From: an uncultured Pelagibacteraceae bacterium
GTDB taxonomy: Bacteria; Pseudomonadota; Alphaproteobacteria; Pelagibacterales; Pelagibacteraceae
Length of the DNA: 64,000 nucleotides
Direction: 5' to 3'
Assembly: GCA_902540595.1 (NCBI GenBank)
Contig: CACBNI010000006.1
Location: forward strand, 16,509-80,508
Numbering within the stretch: the first letter of the stretch is position 1; the number at the start of each line of letters is the position of its first letter. The position numbers and the translations under genes are program-made. The notes under the pieces were generated by a model. That model had not been told where the DNA came from, did no database searches, and saw only the letters and a list, made by a program, of their open reading frames with translations. Shown here piece by piece: positions 61,709 through 64,000 of the stretch.

Positions 61709-62556
61709 TGGATTCTTATAAAATAAAAAGAGGACTAGGAAGAGGTCTTTCTTCTTTAATAGGAGATACTAAAATTGAAAATCAAAAAAACAGACTATCA
61801 GTCAGTGATCTTATACCAAACAAATACCAGCCTAGAAAAATATTCGATAAGGAAAGTTTAAACGAACTCTCAAGTTCAATTAGAGAGAGAGGAATCTTAC
61901 AACCAATTATTGTTAGAAAATCAAATGATGACCGATCTAAGTACGAAATAATAGCAGGAGAGAGAAGGTGGCTGGCAGCTCAAAAGGTGGGTCTTCATGA
62001 TGTGCCGGTAGTTATAACTGAAGCAGATGATTTAAAATCCCTCGAATTTGCAATAGTAGAAAATGTTCAACGACATGATCTAAATCCTCTAGAGGAAGCA
62101 CAGGGATATAAAAAATTAATAGATGAATTTTCATATGATCAGGAAAAAGTTTCAAAATTTATAGGTAAAAGTCGCAGCTATATTGCTAACGCTCTTAGAC
62201 TTCTGTCTCTCCCAGATGAGGTGGTTAAATTAATAGAAAGTCAAAAATTATCAGCTGGACACGCAAAAATTTTAGTTGGTTTAGAAAATGCTAGTTTTGT
62301 AGCTACTAAAATAATTGAAAACAAACTTTCAGTTAGACAAGCTGAAAATTTTGTAAAATTATTTAAAAATAAAAGACAAAAAACAACTAACTCAAAGGAT
62401 GCCAATATAATGCATTTAGAAATGTCGATTGTAAATAAAGTTGGGTTGAATGTCGAAATCAAAAATAAAAAAAATAACAAAGGCAAGATTTCCTTTGAAT
62501 ATAAAAATTTAGATCAATTAAATAAAATTATAGATATAATTAAGTCTAATTATTAA
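61708..62556 (+). CDS. parB: Chromosome-partitioning protein ParB
   Basis: This 282-residue protein has the N-terminal ParA-contact region (RGLGRGLSSLIGD), the CTPase domain with the box-II motif GERRWLAAQKVG and ENVQRHDLNPLEEAQGYKKL, and the helix-turn-helix KVSKFIGKSRSYIANALRLLSLP that reads parS. The last 60 residues form a dimerisation domain. It ends 2 bases before the convergent holA. Confidence 0.98.
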   Translation: MDSYKIKRGLGRGLSSLIGDTKIENQKNRLSVSDLIPNKYQPRKIFDKESLNELSSSIRERGILQPIIVRKSNDDRSKYEIIAGERRWLAAQKVGLHDVPVVITEADDLKSLEFAIVENVQRHDLNPLEEAQGYKKLIDEFSYDQEKVSKFIGKSRSYIANALRLLSLPDEVVKLIESQKLSAGHAKILVGLENASFVATKIIENKLSVRQAENFVKLFKNKRQKTTNSKDANIMHLEMSIVNKVGLNVEIKNKKNNKGKISFEYKNLDQLNKIIDIIKSNY

Positions 62557-62558
62557 AA

Positions 62559-63536
62559 TTAAGATGATGTTTGTTCCAAAATAAAATCACAAATTAAATA
62601 GATTGAATTGTTAATATTTTTTTTAATATTTAATTCTAATTCATTTAATTTATAAATAAGTGCACTAATACTCTTAAGGGTCCATTTGTAAATTTGTTGT
62701 ATTACAATTTCTTTATCTTTCCAAAAAATTGGAGGTCTAGCTGATGATATAGTAAGGTCAATATTTTGATTAATTTCATATTGTTGCAATAGTGCAAGAA
62801 TTTTCTTTGATTTTATTAAAAAAGTTCTTGTTATAAGAATACAATCTTCATTCGAAAAATTATTTTCATTTAAAATGACCATTATTTTTTTTTTATTTTT
62901 AGTCAAACAATTATCAATTAATTCAGAGATACTGTGATTTTCATTAAGATTTATAAGTCTGGCTATTTCTTTTGTACTTATTTTCCTACCTTCTACAGCA
63001 AAATTTTCTATCTTTATGAGCTCGTTGAATAAATTGCTTCTATCTCCATTACATTTGCTAATAATTAAATTTATATTCGCTTGCGAAATTGTAATTTTCT
63101 TTTCTGTAAAAAAATTATATGCCAATTTAGATAGTGTCCGATCGTTGTCTGGATAAAAAGCTACACAAACAACTTTTTTTTCTTTTTCAAAAAATGACCT
63201 TAATTTAGATTTTTTTTCTAATGCATTAGCATTAATAATAATCGAAGTTTCCTTGTTATTTTTATTAAAAACTTCCTTGACAACCTTAAGAATTTTGTCT
63301 GTAGCTCTTTTAACTATAATAGTTTTGTTGTTCTCAAAAAGAGAACTTGATGTTGCATTTTCATAAAATTGATTCTCATTATTTAAAACTTCATTTTCAT
63401 CATATTTATAAACCTGGTTATCTTTAACTATTTTATCGATTGTTTCGTTCTTTAAACCCTCGTTATTACCGTATAATAAAAAAATGCTATTTTCTTTTAC
63501 AATATTTTCATTCAGGCTGTGATGTTTTAATATCAT
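62559..63536 (-). CDS. holA: DNA polymerase III delta subunit HolA
   Basis: This 325-residue protein is a divergent HolA: IFLLYGNNEGLKNETIDKIVK near the N terminus, SSSLFENNKTIIVKRATDKILKVVKE, NALEKKSKLRSFFEKEKKVVCVAFYPD and FNELIKIENFAVEGRKISTKEIARLI. Delta opens the sliding clamp in the clamp loader. The context, convergent with parB and downstream of lptE, is standard. It overlaps lptE by 4 bases. Confidence 0.93.
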   Translation of the reverse strand: MILKHHSLNENIVKENSIFLLYGNNEGLKNETIDKIVKDNQVYKYDENEVLNNENQFYENATSSSLFENNKTIIVKRATDKILKVVKEVFNKNNKETSIIINANALEKKSKLRSFFEKEKKVVCVAFYPDNDRTLSKLAYNFFTEKKITISQANINLIISKCNGDRSNLFNELIKIENFAVEGRKISTKEIARLINLNENHSISELIDNCLTKNKKKIMVILNENNFSNEDCILITRTFLIKSKKILALLQQYEINQNIDLTISSARPPIFWKDKEIVIQQIYKWTLKSISALIYKLNELELNIKKNINNSIYLICDFILEQTSS

Positions 63537-63988
63537 TGAATTGTTAGTATTTGAGTAATAAATTTTTGTAAAATTAGTTCAGTCATTTCTTTTTTTAATG
63601 CATTTTCATAGTTGCTCTCGTCAAAAAGTGTTACATCTTTTTTCATGTCAAATGTTTCTTTGAAATTAAGAGTTGTGGGAATTCCGTTTACGTTAATTAT
63701 AAAATCTAAATCTAGAATTAATCTAAAATTTGTCGTATTACCAGCTTCATCTTTTGTTAATGAATTTTTCTCATAATCAGAAATTATTTTTACATCATAT
63801 GACTTATTTTTATTTTCACTTTGGTATCTCTTTAGTTTTTGATCCAAAATAGTATTTATATCTTTTTCACCTTCGAGACTTATAACTTTAATATTAAAAT
63901 CTAAATCTTGTTGATTAGCGTACATTGGAACGTAACCACAATTCGATAGTAATAAATATATAATTCCAATTTTTAAAATTTTTAGCAT
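63533..63988 (-). CDS. lptE: LPS-assembly lipoprotein LptE-like
   Basis: This 151-residue protein has a lipoprotein signal (IIYLLLSNCGYVPMY, Cys about 17). The mature part fits LptE: predicted strands VISLEGEKDINTILDQKLKRYQ, YDVKIISDYEKNSLTKDEAGNTTNFRLILDLDFIIN and the end ALKKEMTELILQKFITQIL. LptE plugs the LptD barrel that delivers LPS to the outer membrane. Sequence similarity is low, as usual for the family, but the position before holA is typical. Confidence 0.88.
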   Translation of the reverse strand: MLKILKIGIIYLLLSNCGYVPMYANQQDLDFNIKVISLEGEKDINTILDQKLKRYQSENKNKSYDVKIISDYEKNSLTKDEAGNTTNFRLILDLDFIINVNGIPTTLNFKETFDMKKDVTLFDESNYENALKKEMTELILQKFITQILTIQ

Positions 63989-64000
63989 AATAAATTTATA

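Noticed and set aside
1-64000. CRISPR arrays, rRNA genes, insertion sequences and glycine or SAM riboswitches
   Set aside because: No regularly spaced identical repeats, rRNA-like sequence, transposase genes with terminal repeats, or recognisable riboswitch cores were seen.

Overview
The window is a compact, very A+T-rich bacterial chromosome segment. Gene content and order point to an alphaproteobacterium of the SAR11/Pelagibacter type. The evidence is low G+C, tiny intergenic gaps, many 4-base start/stop overlaps, the oriC-proximal block hemE-hemH-hemJ-rho-mnmE-mnmG-rsmG-parA-parB-holA-lptE, and the opposite arm maf-aroE-coaE-dnaQ/secB-timA-fxsA. This assignment rests on recognition of genes and synteny, not on a database search.

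Layout. 1-5.3 kb: the end of an FMN-dependent hydroxy-acid oxidase gene, a PagL-like outer-membrane deacylase, and a cytochrome c maturation operon (ccmC-D-E-F-G-H), then hspQ. 5.4-10.8 kb: yciB, DUF2794, a Bax inhibitor-1 protein, an aldo/keto reductase, an IalB protein, argG and two small membrane proteins. 10.8-15 kb: a light-related cluster with two photolyase/cryptochrome-family genes, a tiny DUF2256 zinc protein missing from the ORF track, YqaA and an SDR. 15-25.5 kb: a PQQ-type sugar dehydrogenase, a TauD-like dioxygenase, folD, mscS, hemD-hemC, tsaD, an EVE protein and acetyl-CoA synthetase with a lysine-rich N-terminal extension. 25.6-32.3 kb: a two-gene sodium/solute symporter, rpe, a heparinase-like gene, purH and a pterin dehydratase.

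32.3-36.3 kb is an accessory island. An intact tRNA-Gly(GCC) lies on the left and a 5'-half copy of the same tRNA on the right, with a 24-bp direct repeat near each end. Inside are a phosphonate-type ABC transporter (phnD-phnC-phnE), a methyltransferase and eroded small ORFs. No integrase gene is present.

36.4-52.8 kb: a LON-domain protein, a UbiH-like protein, ftsK, lolA, the his genes (hisB-H-A-F-E, with an FkbM methyltransferase and a tiny lipoprotein inserted), hslVU, Smr, TimA, fxsA, secB, dnaQ, coaE, aroE, maf and the PEP-synthase/PPDK regulator. 52.83-53.10 kb is a divergent A+T-rich gap that is the best oriC candidate. 53.1-64 kb: heme genes, rho, tRNA-modification genes, parAB with a perfect parS inside rsmG, holA and lptE.

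Working together: heme is made (hemC, D, E, H, J) and attached to cytochromes c (ccm). Acetate or similar substrates are taken up and activated (symporter, Acs). Histidine and purine synthesis meet through AICAR (hisF/hisH and purH). Replication and segregation functions (oriC, parS/ParAB, FtsK, HolA, DnaQ) are grouped around the origin.

The most notable observations are the apparent circularly permuted photolyase, the tRNA-Gly island with helically phased repeats, the probable oriC with three identical 10-mers, the lysine-rich Acs tail, and convergent genes that share a 4-bp stop-codon overlap.
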